From positions 1 to 50,470 of the forward strand of contig CAYVBE010000008.1 in assembly GCA_964448935.1 (NCBI GenBank): a stretch of 50,470 bases of DNA. Reading direction: 5' to 3'. Every line of letters starts with the position of its first letter. Position 1 is the stretch's first letter. Below the pieces are notes generated by a model. It saw nothing but the letters and a program-made list of their open reading frames with translations, did no database searches and was not told the DNA's origin. Of this stretch, positions 24,041 through 33,087 are shown piece by piece. A program made the translations under genes and the position numbers. Source of the stretch: CAYVBE01 sp964448935 (GTDB lineage: Bacteria; Planctomycetota; Brocadiia; SM23-32).

Positions 24041-25432
24041 ATGAAACTGCAGTTCTTCGGGGCCGTGCAGAACACCACGGGCTCCATGCACCTGCTGAGC
24101 GTCAACGGAAGCCGCGTCCTGCTGGAGTGCGGCCTGTTCCAGGGCCACCGGAAACAGGCGTTCGAGAAGAACCGGCATATTCCTTTCGATACGAGTTCCG
24201 TGGATGCCTGCGTCCTGTCCCACGCCCATATTGACCACAGCGGCAACCTGCCCTCGCTGGTCAAAAGCGGCTACGACGGCCCTATCTTCGCCACGCCGGC
24301 CACCCGGGACCTGTGCGAGATCATGCTGGCCGACTCGGCCTACCTGCAGGAGCAAGACGTAAGGTACGTCAACAAGAAACGCCGCCGCCAGGGCAAGACG
24401 CCTTTCGAGCCGCTCTACACCGCCGAGGACGTGCCGCCTACGCTCCGGGCTTTTCGCCCCGTGCCCTACGAGGAATCGCGGGAGGTCGCCCCCGGCGTGC
24501 GGCTGACGTTCCATGACGCGGGCCACATCCTGGGCTCCGCCTTCGTGCAGCTCGACATCTCCGAGCACGGCAGGACCCGGCGGCTCCTCTTCACCGGGGA
24601 CATGGGCCGGGCGGAGATGCCCATCCTGAAGGACCCCGTGCCGGTGCAGGACGTGGACCTGCTGATAACCGAGAGCACCTACGGGAACCGGCTTCATCCC
24701 CCGACGCAGGACGTAAAGAGCGTTCTGGCCGATGTCTGCCGCAGGATTCTGCGGGACGAAGGCCGCCTGATCATCCCCGCCTTCAGCGTGGGGCGCACCC
24801 AGCAGATCGTGTACTTCCTGAACGAACTCCACGCGGAAGGTCACCTGGATCACCTCTCGCTCTACGTGGACAGCCCGCTCTCACGGAAAGCAACGGGCGT
24901 CTACGAGGCCCACCCGCAGTGCTACGATGCCGAGACGCGGCGGCTGCTGGAGGAGGGGAACCCGCCCTTCCGCTTCCCCACCCTCACCTACACCAGTCAC
25001 GTGAACGAGTCCAAGGAGCTGAACCACCGCACGGGGCCTCTCGCCATCATCTCCGCCTCCGGCATGTGCGAGGGCGGCCGCATCCTCCATCACCTGAAGC
25101 ATACGGTTGAGGAGCCGAAGAACATCATCCTCATCGTGGGTTATCAGGCGGAGAACACCCTCGGGCGGCGCATCGTCGAGCGGCGCGATCAGGTGAGGAT
25201 CTTTGGCGACATGTACGACCTGGAGGCGCAGGTGGAGGTAATCAACGCCCTGAGCGCACACGCGGACCGGCGGGAGATGCTGGATTACTTCCGGGCCATG
25301 GGGCCGGAGGTCGAGTGCGCCTTCGTGGTGCACGGGGAGGCGGAGGCGGCGGACGCGATGGCGGATTCACTGGATGAACTCGGCACGCGAAAGGTGGTCC
25401 GGCCGGCCGAAGGGCAGGCGTATCACCTGTGA
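24041..25432 (+). CDS. Beta-CASP metallo-beta-lactamase-fold RNase (YSH1/CPSF-like)
   Basis: 463 residues. The metal-binding HAHIDHSG motif (HxHxDH) is in the metallo-beta-lactamase part. The beta-CASP and Rmm-beta parts show ITESTYGNR, IIPAFSVGRTQQI, SASGMCEGGRILHHL, GYQAENTLGRRI and NALSAHADRREML. Bacterial members of this group are RNA endo- or exonucleases related to the eukaryotic cleavage factor CPSF73. With RsmE just upstream it belongs to a housekeeping RNA neighbourhood. Its end overlaps a small minus-strand ORF by ten bases. Confidence 0.9.
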   Translation: MKLQFFGAVQNTTGSMHLLSVNGSRVLLECGLFQGHRKQAFEKNRHIPFDTSSVDACVLSHAHIDHSGNLPSLVKSGYDGPIFATPATRDLCEIMLADSAYLQEQDVRYVNKKRRRQGKTPFEPLYTAEDVPPTLRAFRPVPYEESREVAPGVRLTFHDAGHILGSAFVQLDISEHGRTRRLLFTGDMGRAEMPILKDPVPVQDVDLLITESTYGNRLHPPTQDVKSVLADVCRRILRDEGRLIIPAFSVGRTQQIVYFLNELHAEGHLDHLSLYVDSPLSRKATGVYEAHPQCYDAETRRLLEEGNPPFRFPTLTYTSHVNESKELNHRTGPLAIISASGMCEGGRILHHLKHTVEEPKNIILIVGYQAENTLGRRIVERRDQVRIFGDMYDLEAQVEVINALSAHADRREMLDYFRAMGPEVECAFVVHGEAEAADAMADSLDELGTRKVVRPAEGQAYHL

Positions 25433-25680
25433 GGCGGATGCTGGTCGGGGAAGTCCGGCTCATTGCCCCTGCCGTCCGGACGCACGGCCATCGCCGCACG
25501 GCCCGGTGCATCGCTACCGAAATACTGCGCATTGAGGCCGCGTTCCACCCGGCGGGCCGTTGCTGCCCACCCGGGCTCCAGCGGCTCGGCGAAGGCTGCC
25601 CTGGCCGTCAGGCAGACGGCGTAGGCAGGAACGGCCCTGTCTTGCTCTTCGGAATACTCGTGTATGATAAGTTGCGTCAT
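25423..25680 (-). CDS. Hypothetical 85-residue protein
   Basis: Family not recognised. Starts MTQLIIHEYSEEQDRAVPAY and is rich in A, R and P towards the end. Third-position GC is high, as in neighbouring genes, and GAGG lies seven bases before the ATG, which argues for a real gene. It is soluble with no membrane span. The upstream ORF on the same strand ends in an ATGA overlap with it. It is convergent with the beta-CASP gene, with a ten-base overlap. Confidence 0.4.
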   Translation of the reverse strand: MTQLIIHEYSEEQDRAVPAYAVCLTARAAFAEPLEPGWAATARRVERGLNAQYFGSDAPGRAAMAVRPDGRGNEPDFPDQHPPHR

Positions 25681-25713
25681 CTTCTCTGCCTCGAACCTTC
25701 ATCCGACCTGGGG

Positions 25714-26018
25714 TTAAACGGCGCCCTCCGACCCGGCAGCAGGAAGAAATCCGACCGGTTCACGCTGGAGCAAAATCGCTTTGCCGACTGGCACGCGCCG
25801 CCTTCCCCCTGCCGGTCCGTCCGGATTACCCGGGCGGTGGCATCTTCGACGGCCTCCAGTCGCCCCGGAAGCGGCTGCCAGCGTTCCCCCGAACCGGTCG
25901 AGCTTTCTTCCTTCCCCCGTGCTCCCACCAACTGTTCGGGTCTTGCGCCTGTTTGCCAGAGAGCTACCTGCCGGGCAGCCCGTTGACCACCCGACGATGA
26001 ACAAAGGGTACAGTACAT
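25714..26018 (-). pseudogene. Probable frameshifted ORF of unknown family
   Basis: From ATG 26018 a frame (MYCTLCSSSGGQRAARQ) reads to about 25810 with the segment RLEAVEDATARVIRTDRQG. A protein-like continuation (RRRVPVGKAILLQREPVGFL) is found in the next frame, ending at 25714. Adding one base in the five-base homopolymer at 25805-25809 would join the two. Third-position GC is lower than in neighbouring genes. Without the shift, the first frame runs on to 25677 and overlaps the 85-residue ORF as ATGA. Either a decayed gene, a sequencing error, or non-coding; function unknown. Confidence 0.3.
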
Positions 26019-26027
26019 CGGGGGGGC

Positions 26028-26076
26028 TGTGTAGTCAGGAAATCCCCCACATGGCCGGGGTAAAAGTACCCACACC
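26028..26076 (+). mobile_element. Possible insertion-sequence terminus remnant (IS21-like)
   Basis: The block starts with TGTGTAGTCAGG and contains CCGGGGTAAAAGTACCCACAC, whose GGGTA/TACCC arms form a hairpin around AAAG. Ends of IS21-family elements from memory often start TGT and carry repeated TAAAA-T-CCCAC-type sequences, so this may be a relic end. No istA or istB ORF is present on either side, so only a fragment could remain. It may instead be part of a structured leader of the URO-D gene at 26185. Confidence 0.3.
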
Positions 26077-26184
26077 TCCCGCCGGGGAGAATGCTGAACG
26101 GCCTGACGTGGCAAGGACGGGCGCAAACCCGTAACATGAAGACCTGCATGGATGCCTGTTGAATCTGGTGAAGGGCGAACGAAT

Positions 26185-27252
26185 ATGGCCGACATGACTT
26201 CGCACGAACGTTTCCGACGCATGTTCGAGCACCGCGAAGCCGACCGCGTGCCCATTGTTGACCACCCCTGGGGTGCCACCGTCGAGCGCTGGCAGCGGGA
26301 GGGCATGCCGGAGGACGCCCATTTCGCGGACTTCTTCGGGCTGGACCGGACGGCCGCCATCCATCCGGACAACAGCCCCCGCTATCCCGTGCGCACCGTC
26401 GAGGAGACGGACGAGTACCGCGTCCACACCACCTCCTGGGGCACCACGCAGCGGAACTGGAAGCACGCCGCCTCCACCCCGGAGTTCATCTCCCACACTA
26501 TCGTGGACCGCGAGAGCTGGCAGGAGGCGAAGGAGCGCATGACGCCCACGCGGGACCGCGTCAACTGGAACCACCTGGCCGAGAACTATCCCGTCTGGCG
26601 CGAGGAGGGACGCTGGATATCCGGCTCGCTCTGGTTCGGGTTCGACATCACCCATGCCCGCGTGGTGGGCACCGAAAGGCTGCTGATGGCCCTGGTGGAG
26701 GCCCCCGAGTGGTGCCGGGAGATGTTCGAGCACGAGCTGGACGTGGACCTGGCGCTGCTGGACATGGTTTGGGACGAGGGGTACGAGTTCGACTGCATCC
26801 AGTGGCCGGACGACATGGGCTACAAGCTGAACCAGTTCTTCTCGGTCCGCACCTACCGCGAGGTGCTCAAGCCGGTGCACCGCCGCGCCGTCGAATGGGC
26901 GCACGCGAAAGGCATCCCGGCCGAGCTGCACTCCTGCGGCGACATCCGGCCCCTCATCCCCGAGCTGGTGGACATCGGGCTGAACGGGCTCAACCCGCTG
27001 GAGGTCAAGGCCGGCATGGACCCCATCGAGATCAAGCGCGAGTATGGAGACGACCTGGTCCTGCACGGCGGCATGAACGCGGTGCTCTACACCGACATGG
27101 ACCGCATGGTGGAGGAGGTGCACCGCACCGTGCCAGTGCTCAAGCAGGGCGGCGGCTATATCTTCAGCTCGGATCACTCGGTGCCTTCCAGCGTGAGTCT
27201 GGAGGACTTCCGCCGCTTCGTCGAGGTCGCGAAGGAGGTGGGATCCTACTGA
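26185..27252 (+). CDS. Uroporphyrinogen-decarboxylase superfamily protein (MtaA/CmuA-like)
   Basis: 355 residues with a single URO-D TIM barrel. HSCGD supplies the zinc-type HxC ligands (H249, C251) seen in corrinoid-dependent methyltransferases of the MtaA/CmuA branch, whereas true HemE lacks this. The N-terminal SHERFRRMFEHREADRVPI is the usual opening of that branch. Probable role is moving a methyl group to or from a corrinoid or similar carrier; the substrate is unknown. ATG 26185 follows GAAGGG; the ORF's earlier ATG 26152 lies in the structured leader. The stop shares a base with the next start (TGATG), so the next gene is coupled. Confidence 0.82.
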   Translation: MADMTSHERFRRMFEHREADRVPIVDHPWGATVERWQREGMPEDAHFADFFGLDRTAAIHPDNSPRYPVRTVEETDEYRVHTTSWGTTQRNWKHAASTPEFISHTIVDRESWQEAKERMTPTRDRVNWNHLAENYPVWREEGRWISGSLWFGFDITHARVVGTERLLMALVEAPEWCREMFEHELDVDLALLDMVWDEGYEFDCIQWPDDMGYKLNQFFSVRTYREVLKPVHRRAVEWAHAKGIPAELHSCGDIRPLIPELVDIGLNGLNPLEVKAGMDPIEIKREYGDDLVLHGGMNAVLYTDMDRMVEEVHRTVPVLKQGGGYIFSSDHSVPSSVSLEDFRRFVEVAKEVGSY

Positions 27253-28340
27253 TGGCGGGCATCGAGATAGAACCATATCTGGAAGACCTGGAGCAGCGCA
27301 TTAACCCCGATGTCGAATCGGACCTGATGCGGCGGTGGCAGGAGTTCGCCGACGGCCGGTTTGAGGGCCAGGTGTTCACACCGATGCGTCCCCATCCCTC
27401 ACCCCCGGGGATTGAATGGCCGGAGGTGTCCACCAATGCGGCGATCGAGGACCCCGAGACCATGGCCCTGCAGCAGTTCGGCTACTGCTCCCAGACCCTC
27501 GCGGGGGGTGGCGGCGGGCTGCTCTGCGTGCGGTGCAATTACGGCACGGGCATCCTGCCGTCGCTGTTCGGCGCGGAACTGTTCATGATGCCCGAGGAGA
27601 CGAACACGCTGCCCACCGTCCGCCCGGTGGCCGAAGGGCCGGAGGACCTCCGGCCGCTGGTGGAGTGCGGCGTGCCCGACATTCATCAGGCCCTCGGCGG
27701 CCGGACTTTCACGATGGCAGAGAGATTCCTGGAGATCAAGGCCGCCTACCCCCGCATCGGCGAGCACGTCCACCTCTACCACCCGGACCTTCAGGGGCCG
27801 ATGGACGTGGTCGAGCTGCTGCGCGGCAGCGGCCTGTTCCTGGACGCAGTGGACCGGCCGGGGCTGATCAAAGACCTGCTGAAGGTCGTCACGGAGACCT
27901 ACATCCACTTCATGCGCGCCTGGGACGAGCCGGCCCCCTCGCCGGACGGCTACTGCGTCCAGTGGAGCCTGCTGCACCGGGGCAGCATCATGCTGCGGGA
28001 CGACAGCGCCATGAATTTCTCGCCCGAGATGTTCGACGACCTTATCCGCCCCTACGACGAGCGCCTGCTGGCCGAGTTCGGCGGCGGAGGGCTGCACTTC
28101 TGCGGCAAGGGCGACCACTACATCGCCTCCGCTTCCGAGATGCCGGGGCTCCGGGCGGTCAACCTCTCCCAGCCCGAATACAACGACATGGAGCAGATAT
28201 TCCGCCATACCGTGGACAGGGACATCCAGGTGGTTGGCCTGCCGGCAACGGGGGCGGAGGAGGCCGTCGCGCGAGGGCGCGATCTGCACGGCAACGTCCA
28301 CTGCGCCGAGGCCGTCGGCCAGCCGACCGCCACCACGTGA
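27252..28340 (+). CDS. Second uroporphyrinogen-decarboxylase-like protein
   Basis: 362 residues. A LHFCGKGDHYI segment again provides an HxC pair (H282, C284), and PEYNDMEQIFRHTVDRDIQ resembles the URO-D C-terminal barrel. The N-terminal third (CVRCNYGTGILPSLFGAELFMMPEE) differs strongly from its neighbour, so this is not a recent duplicate. The start at 27252 overlaps the upstream stop by one base. Co-expression with two other URO-D-like genes suggests a multi-step methyl- or decarboxylation pathway, which is inferred from context only. Confidence 0.75.
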   Translation: MAGIEIEPYLEDLEQRINPDVESDLMRRWQEFADGRFEGQVFTPMRPHPSPPGIEWPEVSTNAAIEDPETMALQQFGYCSQTLAGGGGGLLCVRCNYGTGILPSLFGAELFMMPEETNTLPTVRPVAEGPEDLRPLVECGVPDIHQALGGRTFTMAERFLEIKAAYPRIGEHVHLYHPDLQGPMDVVELLRGSGLFLDAVDRPGLIKDLLKVVTETYIHFMRAWDEPAPSPDGYCVQWSLLHRGSIMLRDDSAMNFSPEMFDDLIRPYDERLLAEFGGGGLHFCGKGDHYIASASEMPGLRAVNLSQPEYNDMEQIFRHTVDRDIQVVGLPATGAEEAVARGRDLHGNVHCAEAVGQPTATT

Positions 28341-28424
28341 GGCGCACCGGGTGCTGGAAAGACGGGCACGTCGCCGTTAGTCTGTAGGTCAGAGCAACTC
28401 CACGGAACCGAAGACGATACCTGC

Positions 28425-29726
28425 ATGAACGACGACCTTTCCGTGACGGCCGAAGACCGACGAATCCTGCGTGACCTGGCAAAACGGGTGCGGGACATCG
28501 CCGACCTGCCGGTCATGGACGAGCGCCGCCGGCTCTGGAAGCGCCACAACAGCCTCCGGCCGGTCCGCCCCATGATCCTGGTCTTCCCCGAGGGTTCCTG
28601 GCGGGAGCTTTTGACCGATGCCGACATGCGCTGCGAGGGCGAACGCGCGCGGCGCATCGAGTGGAACCTGCGGTGTCGCCTTTACTACCACGAGAACCTC
28701 CGGGACGACACCGTCATCGAGGGGCATTACACGGTCCACACGGTGACCCACAGCACCGGCTGGGGCCTCTCGCCGCGGCACATAGACTCTACCGAGGAAC
28801 GCGGCGCCTGGGCCTTCGACCCCGTCGTCCACAAACCGGAGGACCTCAAGAAGCTCCACCACCCCGAGATCACGCGCGACGACGAGGCCACTCGCCGGGA
28901 GCTGGAGCTCCACCGCGACCTGCTGGGCGATATCCTGGAGGTCCGCCGCAAGGGCGTGGACCACGTCTCCTTCCACCCCATGAGCCAGTATTGCCGGCTC
29001 CGTGGTCTGGGCGAGGTGATGATGGACATGGCCGCCGACCCGGATTTCGTCCACGAGGCCATGCGGATACTCACCGACGGCCACCGCCGGCGCGTCGAGC
29101 AGTACGTGGAACTCGACCTGCTGGACCTGAACAACGACGGCACCTATCACTCCTCCGGCGGCGTGGGTTACACCGACGAGCTGCCACAGGACGACTTCGA
29201 CGGCGAAACCGTGCGGCCGTGCGACATGTGGGCCTCCGCGGAAAGCCAGGAGATGGCCCAGGTCTCGCCCGACATGCACGCCGAGTTCGTCATGGCCTAC
29301 GAGGGCGAGCTTCTGGAGCCCTTCGGGCTGAACGGTTACGGCTGCTGCGAGCCGCTGACCGGCGGCAAGCTGGAGCACGTTTTCGAGCTGCCCAACATGC
29401 GGCGCATCTCCATCTCGCCCTTCGCGGACGTCGAGGAGGCGGCGGAGAAGCTCAAAGGCGACTATATCTATTCCTGGAAACCGCACCCGGCGCATCTCTG
29501 CGGCGAGTTCAACCCGGAGCGCATACGACGCTACATCCGCCACGCACTGGAGACGGCGGACGCGCACGGCTGCGTCTTCGAGATGGTCCTGAAGGACACC
29601 CACACCTGCGACCAGCGGCCGGAGCGCTTCACCCGCTGGACGGAGATCGCGCGGGAGGAGGTTCGGCGGATATCGGGCGTGGAAGAAGGGGAACTGCGGG
29701 GGGCGGAGTTGGAAAGCCTGGGTTGA
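28425..29726 (+). CDS. Third uroporphyrinogen-decarboxylase-superfamily protein
   Basis: 433 residues, longer than the other two. The N-terminal 100 residues are specific to it. The TIM-barrel half contains FHPMSQYCRLRG, DLLDLNNDGTYHSSGG and YGCCEPLTGGKLEHVFELPNMRRIS, a segment common in URO-D-fold proteins annotated as hypothetical in polysaccharide-degrading bacteria. HxC is absent; two adjacent cysteines in YGCCEP may replace it. It is followed 17 bases later by a small methyltransferase gene. Confidence 0.65.
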   Translation: MNDDLSVTAEDRRILRDLAKRVRDIADLPVMDERRRLWKRHNSLRPVRPMILVFPEGSWRELLTDADMRCEGERARRIEWNLRCRLYYHENLRDDTVIEGHYTVHTVTHSTGWGLSPRHIDSTEERGAWAFDPVVHKPEDLKKLHHPEITRDDEATRRELELHRDLLGDILEVRRKGVDHVSFHPMSQYCRLRGLGEVMMDMAADPDFVHEAMRILTDGHRRRVEQYVELDLLDLNNDGTYHSSGGVGYTDELPQDDFDGETVRPCDMWASAESQEMAQVSPDMHAEFVMAYEGELLEPFGLNGYGCCEPLTGGKLEHVFELPNMRRISISPFADVEEAAEKLKGDYIYSWKPHPAHLCGEFNPERIRRYIRHALETADAHGCVFEMVLKDTHTCDQRPERFTRWTEIAREEVRRISGVEEGELRGAELESLG

Positions 29727-29743
29727 TTGGCCGGGGGAGCAAC

Positions 29744-30289
29744 ATGCCGCGCGACGGGTATCCGTGGTGGTTCGTGTATACGTTCGACAATCGCCTGCGC
29801 CGCTATCTGCAGGACCCGCGGCGCATCCTGTCACGGTGGCTGGAGCCCGGGATGCGGGTCCTCGACATCGGCTGTGGCATGGGGTTCTTCGCCATCGCCG
29901 CGGCCGAGCTGGTCGGCCCGGAGGGGCGGGTGACCGCCGTGGACGTGGAGCCGGCGCTGCTGGAGGTGGTCCGCCGCCGGGCCTGCCGGGCGGGCGTCGA
30001 GGACCGCATAAAGTGCCACCTGTCGGCCGCCGAGGACCTGGACCTGCGCAGCACATTCGACTTCGCGCTGGCCTCCTGGTCCTTGCATGAGACGACGGAT
30101 GTGGGACAGGCGGCCGAACGCATTGCGGCACACCTCAAGGACGGCGGCCGGCTCCTGGTCACCGAGCCGAAGCTGCACGTCTCGCCCATGCGCTTCCGCC
30201 GGATCGTGGAAGCCCTCGAGGAGCAAGACCTCGCGCACGGCGGGGACACATCGGTTCCGCTGAGCCACGCCGCACTTCTGGAGCCCTGA
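29744..30289 (+). CDS. Class I SAM-dependent methyltransferase
   Basis: 181 residues. Motif I VLDIGCGMGFFAI, an acidic ribose-binding strand end VTAVDVEPALLEVV, and DLRSTFDFALASWSLHE in motif IV place it in the Rossmann-fold family. Substrate residues are not recognisable. GGGGGAG lies four bases before ATG 29744. Sitting behind three URO-D-like genes and before tldD it may act in the same modification pathway. Confidence 0.8.
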   Translation: MPRDGYPWWFVYTFDNRLRRYLQDPRRILSRWLEPGMRVLDIGCGMGFFAIAAAELVGPEGRVTAVDVEPALLEVVRRRACRAGVEDRIKCHLSAAEDLDLRSTFDFALASWSLHETTDVGQAAERIAAHLKDGGRLLVTEPKLHVSPMRFRRIVEALEEQDLAHGGDTSVPLSHAALLEP

Positions 30290-30299
30290 GCGGACGCGG

Positions 30300-30328
30300 T
30301 TGTCCCTGCCGGCGCGATGTGCGAGAAT
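30300..30328 (+). promoter_or_regulatory. Possible promoter of tldD-tldE
   Basis: TTGTCC (30300-30305) and GAGAAT (30323-30328) are spaced by 17 bases, about 50 bases above the tldD start. Both hexamers match at 4/6. Confidence 0.35.
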
Positions 30329-30380
30329 CGCCACTTCCCGGCCTTGAAGGATTTCGCACTTCCAGGGAGAAACCAACACG

Positions 30381-31742
30381 ATGAAAGACAGACTACAGGA
30401 CCTCTGTCAGAGCCTGCCGGCCGACTACGCCGAGGTGCGCACGCAGGAGGGCGTCGGCACCAACATCCACTACGCCGGGCGCGAGTTGGAGGACATCGGC
30501 GAGCGCACCCATCGGGGCGGCTGCATCCGCGTCCTGAAGGGCGGCGGGTGGGGCTTTGCCACTTTCAACGACATAGATGAGGCGGAGAAGTACGCCAGGA
30601 TGGCCGTCCGGCAGGCGGAGCTGGTCGGGGGTGAGGCATTCGACCTCGCCGAGGTGGGGCCGCACGAGCAAGTCTACCGCACCCCCGTGGACACCGATCC
30701 CGCCGAGGTGCCCCTGGACGACAAGCACGCCATGTGCCGGCGCTACAACGACGCCATACTGGCCCACGAGCGCATCCGAAGCAGCCGCGTCATCTACCGC
30801 GACTCTCATACCACCACCTGGTTCGCCAACTCCGAAGGCACCTTCATCGAGCAGGAATACGTCTTCTCCGGAGTAGTGATCGGCGCCATCGCCGTGGACG
30901 GCAACAACATCCAGCACGCCCGGGAGGACAACGGCGACCTGCGCGGTTTCGACAAGGTCACCGGCATGGACGAGGCCTGCGAGAAGGTCGTCGAGCGCGC
31001 GCTGGAGTCCCTCGAAGCACAACCCGTAGAGGCCGGCACTTACACCGTCATCGTGGACCCCAAGCTCTGCGGCGTCTTCGTCCATGAGGCGTTCGGCCAC
31101 CTGAGCGAGTCGGATTTTCTCTACGAGAACCCGCGACTCAAGGAGATCATGGAGATCGGTCGGCGTTTCGGGCCGGACATGCTGAACATCACCGACGACG
31201 GCTCCCCGGCGGGCGAAGCGGGCTTTGTGGCATTCGACGACGAAGGCGTCCCCGGCTCCCGCAGCGAACTCATCAAGGACGGCGTGCTGGCCGGCAGGCT
31301 GCACAATCGGGAAACGGCCGCCAAAATGGGCGAGCAACCGACCGGCAACGGCCGCGCCATCTCCTACCGTCACCCGCCCATCGTGCGCATGACCAACACC
31401 TTCATGGAGCCCGGCGAGACGAGCTTTGAGGAGATGCTGGCCGACACCCCGGACGGTCTCTACGCCGTGGGCTATCTTGGCGGACAGACCAACATGGAGA
31501 TGTTCACCTTCAGCGCCGAGGAGGCATACCGCGTACGCGACGGCGAGATCGCCGAGAAGGTCCGCGACGTGGTGCTGACGGGCAACGTTTTCCAGACGCT
31601 TCAAAACATAGACCGCATCGGCAGCGATTTCGCCATGCACGGCGGCCTGGGCGGCTGCGGCAAGGGCGGCCAGTCCCCCCTGCGCGTGGGCGACGGCGGC
31701 CCGCACTGCCGCATCCGGGACGTGGTCATCGGCGGACGCTGA
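30381..31742 (+). CDS. tldD: TldD metalloprotease subunit
   Basis: 453 residues. HEAFGH at 235-240 is the HExxxH zinc motif of TldD, and the C-terminal GGCGKGGQSPLRVGDGGPHCRIRD contains the conserved cysteine region. TldD pairs with TldE to make a heterodimeric peptidase that cuts unfolded or leader peptides, for example in maturation of some ribosomally made peptides and in CcdA antitoxin turnover. The partner gene follows 27 bases later. No precursor peptide gene was recognised nearby. Confidence 0.93.
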   Translation: MKDRLQDLCQSLPADYAEVRTQEGVGTNIHYAGRELEDIGERTHRGGCIRVLKGGGWGFATFNDIDEAEKYARMAVRQAELVGGEAFDLAEVGPHEQVYRTPVDTDPAEVPLDDKHAMCRRYNDAILAHERIRSSRVIYRDSHTTTWFANSEGTFIEQEYVFSGVVIGAIAVDGNNIQHAREDNGDLRGFDKVTGMDEACEKVVERALESLEAQPVEAGTYTVIVDPKLCGVFVHEAFGHLSESDFLYENPRLKEIMEIGRRFGPDMLNITDDGSPAGEAGFVAFDDEGVPGSRSELIKDGVLAGRLHNRETAAKMGEQPTGNGRAISYRHPPIVRMTNTFMEPGETSFEEMLADTPDGLYAVGYLGGQTNMEMFTFSAEEAYRVRDGEIAEKVRDVVLTGNVFQTLQNIDRIGSDFAMHGGLGGCGKGGQSPLRVGDGGPHCRIRDVVIGGR

Positions 31743-31769
31743 GACATTCAGACGGCCGGAGGCATAAGA

Positions 31770-33086
31770 ATGAGCGAGAAAGAGACCGAGAGAATACTGG
31801 ACCTTGCCCGCACACAATTCGAGGCGGCGGAGGTCTACGAGGAAAGCGGCGAGACCGTGAACGTCCGCTTCGAGAACAATAACCTGAAGCAGATCCAGAC
31901 CCGGCAGCGCCGCGGGGTCGGGCTGCGCATCATCCAGGACGGGCGGATCGGGTTCGCCTCTACCACAGACCTGCGCCGGCCCGAGAAGCTGATCGAGATG
32001 GCCGCCGTCAGCGCGGAGTTCGGCGACGAGGCGCGCTTCGAATTCCCGTCGCAGCCGGCCGCGACGCCCTCGGTCGAGCTGTGGCATGAGGACATGGAAG
32101 CCGTCTCCGCCGAGGCCATGGCCGAGATGGGCCGCGAGGCGCTGGCCATGAGCCGCGAGGCGGACGACGAATACCTGTTCTCCTCCAGTGTCTCGCGCTC
32201 GCTCAGCCGGCAGCGTGTCCTGAACACCGCCGGGCTGGACCTCGCCTACCGCTCGACCTCCATGTCCTCCTGGGTCGAGGTGCAGGAGGTCCGGGAAGAC
32301 GGGCTGCTGGACATCTGGGAGCAGAAAAGCTGGGGCCGGCCCTTCGACTCCATCGCGGACCTGGCCGAGGAGACGCTGCGCAAGATGCGGCAGGCCTCCA
32401 CCATCGTGGAAGCCCGGCTGGAGACAATGCCCATGATCTTCGTGCCCAAGGCGCTGGGCAACCTGTTCAGCCCGGTCGAGGTGGCCATCAGCGGAAAGCA
32501 CGTCCACAAGGGCTCGTCCGTGCTGCAGGGGCGCATCGGGGAGCAGATACTGGACGAGCGGCTGACGGTGACCGATGACCCGACCGTGGACTTCGCACCC
32601 GGTAGCTGCCCCGCGGACGACGAGGGGCTCCCCGCCCGTCGGCAGCACCTGTTCGAGGCGGGCGTACTGCGCACCTACCTGGCGGACCTCCAGACCGCCG
32701 GCCTGCTCAGCATCGAGCCCACCGCCCACGGCTTCCGCGGCTACTCCAGCCGCCCATCCCCCTCCAACACCAACACCGTCGTCGCCGCCGGCGACACTCC
32801 CCTGGAGGAGATGGTCGGCGGCCTGGAGCGCGGCTTCATCGTGGACCAGACCCTCGGCTCCGGGCAGAGCAACACGCTGGCAGGGGAGTTCAGCGTCAAC
32901 GTCTCCCTGGGCTTCCTGGTCGAGGACGGCCGGATTGTCGGCCGCGTCAAAGACTGCATGGTGGCCGGAAACGTCTACGAGGTGCTGAAGCAGGTGGAGG
33001 CCGTCGGCAGCGAGCAGCGGTGGCTGGGCAGCGCCTGCGCCCCGCCCCTGATGGTGGGCGGGCTGAAGCTGGCCGTGCAGGGGTGA
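31770..33086 (+). CDS. pmbA: TldE/PmbA subunit
   Basis: 438 residues. Resembles TldD in fold but lacks the HExxxH motif, as expected for the inactive TldE partner that shapes the cleft. Typical segments are FENNNLKQIQTRQRRGVGLRI, LNTAGLDLAYRST, GRIGEQILDERLTVTDDPTVD and CMVAGNVYEVLKQVEAVGSE. It must work with TldD, so the pair is a complete protease. The GTGGAC nonamer array begins just after its stop. Confidence 0.92.
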   Translation: MSEKETERILDLARTQFEAAEVYEESGETVNVRFENNNLKQIQTRQRRGVGLRIIQDGRIGFASTTDLRRPEKLIEMAAVSAEFGDEARFEFPSQPAATPSVELWHEDMEAVSAEAMAEMGREALAMSREADDEYLFSSSVSRSLSRQRVLNTAGLDLAYRSTSMSSWVEVQEVREDGLLDIWEQKSWGRPFDSIADLAEETLRKMRQASTIVEARLETMPMIFVPKALGNLFSPVEVAISGKHVHKGSSVLQGRIGEQILDERLTVTDDPTVDFAPGSCPADDEGLPARRQHLFEAGVLRTYLADLQTAGLLSIEPTAHGFRGYSSRPSPSNTNTVVAAGDTPLEEMVGGLERGFIVDQTLGSGQSNTLAGEFSVNVSLGFLVEDGRIVGRVKDCMVAGNVYEVLKQVEAVGSEQRWLGSACAPPLMVGGLKLAVQG

Positions 33087-33087
33087 C

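Noticed and set aside
26028..26184. Cobalamin or other known riboswitch before the URO-D genes
   Set aside because: I could not find the GCCACTG-type B12 box or any other riboswitch core I know, so only an unassigned structured leader is claimed.
30393..32729. 778-residue minus-strand open frame
   Set aside because: It lies exactly antisense to tldD and tldE, which are clear homologues of known proteins. Its composition (H, V, G, A and R rich) is that of a high-GC shadow frame.
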